NCBI RefSeq assembly: GCF_963422355.1
Contig: NC_085085.1
Location: forward strand, 4,182,675 to 4,246,674
Direction of reading: 5' to 3'
Source: Corticium candelabrum
Taxonomy: Eukaryota > Porifera > Homoscleromorpha > Homosclerophorida > Plakinidae
DNA length: 64,000 nt
Under the pieces are notes generated by a model. The model was not told the DNA's origin. It saw only the letters and a list, made by a program, of their open reading frames with translations, and searched no databases. The translations under genes were made by a program, and so were the position numbers. Below, one piece after another: positions 62,857 through 64,000 of this stretch. How positions within the stretch are numbered: the stretch's first letter is position 1; the number at the start of each line of letters is the position of its first letter.

Positions 62857-64000
62857 CTATGTGTCTTCATTGCTCAGCAGTGATTGGTTCGTTTCGATCT
62901 GCTTTCCAAATGAGTACTTCCAAGAGCTAGAACAGTGTAAAATTCTAAAATAGAAGAAAGCATGTCACCAAAGATGAAATAACTAAAGTTAAAAACTGCA
63001 AATTCTAAACAGTAATAGCTGTATTCATTGGCTGATTAAATTTGCAATAAAAATATTGCTAAAAATTGTGCTAACAATTCAGTTGATATATTTTCATTGT
63101 TCATAGGTTTAATTAGTTCTCATTATTTTTCTAATGCACACTCTTAAATAGAGCTAATTTACAGTAATCAGTTTGCAAAAATTACATAAACACTACAGCT
63201 ATCACAATGACCAACATCACCAAAATTACTTCATTAATTAACCAGTGAAAGCTATATACTAACATCACACAACAAACAAGACTTACAGGATAACGACAAA
63301 TATAATAGTATAAACAAAAGCCATGACAAGAAATGTGAAGGCTCCAGAATTGGGAAGAAAGCTGATATCTTCTTGGTTGGTAGCAGAATACAATGGATTA
63401 AATATTACAAGTGCTAGTAATGAATTTGTGGTCTCCACAGATGCTGAAAGAGAGAAGAGGGCTCCTTGGTGTTCTTTTACAACACATTTTGATAACATAG
63501 ATGTCAATGTTGGAGCAACAACACCAGATGGCAAGCAGATAGCCAAAACTTCAATACAAACAAACAACAACTGATCAGAACAACACAGAATAACTATTTC
63601 ATAACCACACAACATATAGAAGGATGCTTCTCTAATCAACTATACCTAAAAACACGTTCCACGTTGAGGTAACAAAAGCCAAACAGACGTATAGTCCAAC
63701 AAAAAATAGAATGCCCACCAATACAATTGTTGTATCTCTCAGGTAAATAAAATTCGTGAAAACAGTCAAGACGACCGTTGCCCCAATAATCATGAAGAGA
63801 TAAGAAGACCCAAAAAAGAAACCAATTGTGCTTATATCCCAACATAAAGGTGTACCAAGAAAATAGAGGTACTCTATGGTAGGTGCACCATCACTAATAA
63901 GAATAGTGAGACCGTCGGCAACCAACAACAGGCAAAGGCACCATCGTGGCTTGAGAGTTAGCTCCCTTGTTTTCAATATCCGAATTGGTCCAGTAACCGA
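62857..64000 (-). CDS. SLC46-like major facilitator transporter, copy 4, 5' end outside the window
   Basis: Visible exons are 62857-62944 (tail), 63287-63593 and 63646 to beyond 64000. Phases 1 and 2 match copy 1, and the acceptor GAAATAG|TTATTC keeps the frame. It is the most diverged copy (FFFGSSYLFMIIGATV, LYVCLAFVTSTWNVFLG), with a tail of 28 residues that ends NEDT. EHQGALFSLSASVETTNS is conserved. The first half of the protein lies past the window edge. Confidence 0.85.

Overview
This is eukaryotic genomic DNA from an animal, most likely a marine invertebrate such as a sponge; the sequence alone does not fix the species. It is AT-rich, has short GT-AG introns, carries CUB, EGF and immunoglobulin domains, SLC46, AIG1/ADTRP and monoamine-oxidase-type genes, and is full of (CA)n tracts and small DNA transposons. 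Most gene models below were built by finding splice sites by eye and checking that exon phases join; none was checked with a search.

Layout. 0-1.2 kb: 3' part of a broken rhodopsin-type GPCR (+). 2-10.4 kb: a direct tandem duplication (spacing about 4.8-4.9 kb) of an intronless secreted protein gene. The second copy is intact (698 aa: signal peptide, CUB, coiled coil, EGF, then a long glycine-rich domain that resembles myxobacterial AgmC-type extracellular proteins); the first is a pseudogene. 11.4-14.1 kb: a five-exon single-Ig membrane protein (-). 15-36 kb: a family of flavin amine (polyamine-type) oxidases (-), with two intact two-exon copies (B and D) and two wrecked ones (A and C). The copy D intron was enlarged by a decayed hAT transposon of about 4.9 kb that itself holds a retroelement fragment. 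36-39.5 kb: duplicated non-coding DNA with a dated transposon insertion. 39.7-42.3 kb: a complete five-exon AIG1/ADTRP-like gene (-). 43-64 kb: an array of SLC46-like proton-coupled transporters (-): one remnant, three full-length loci and a fourth cut by the window edge. A seven-exon seven-transmembrane receptor with a Frizzled-like look (-) sits between transporter copies 2 and 3.

The genes do not form one pathway. The window is dominated by local duplication of families that act at the cell surface or outside the cell, each with live and dead copies. Because duplicates retain empty target sites, several transposon insertions can be read directly from the sequence. The most unusual protein is the CUB-EGF-AgmC-like fusion; the most unusual mobile element is the 705-bp foldback element upstream of oxidase B.
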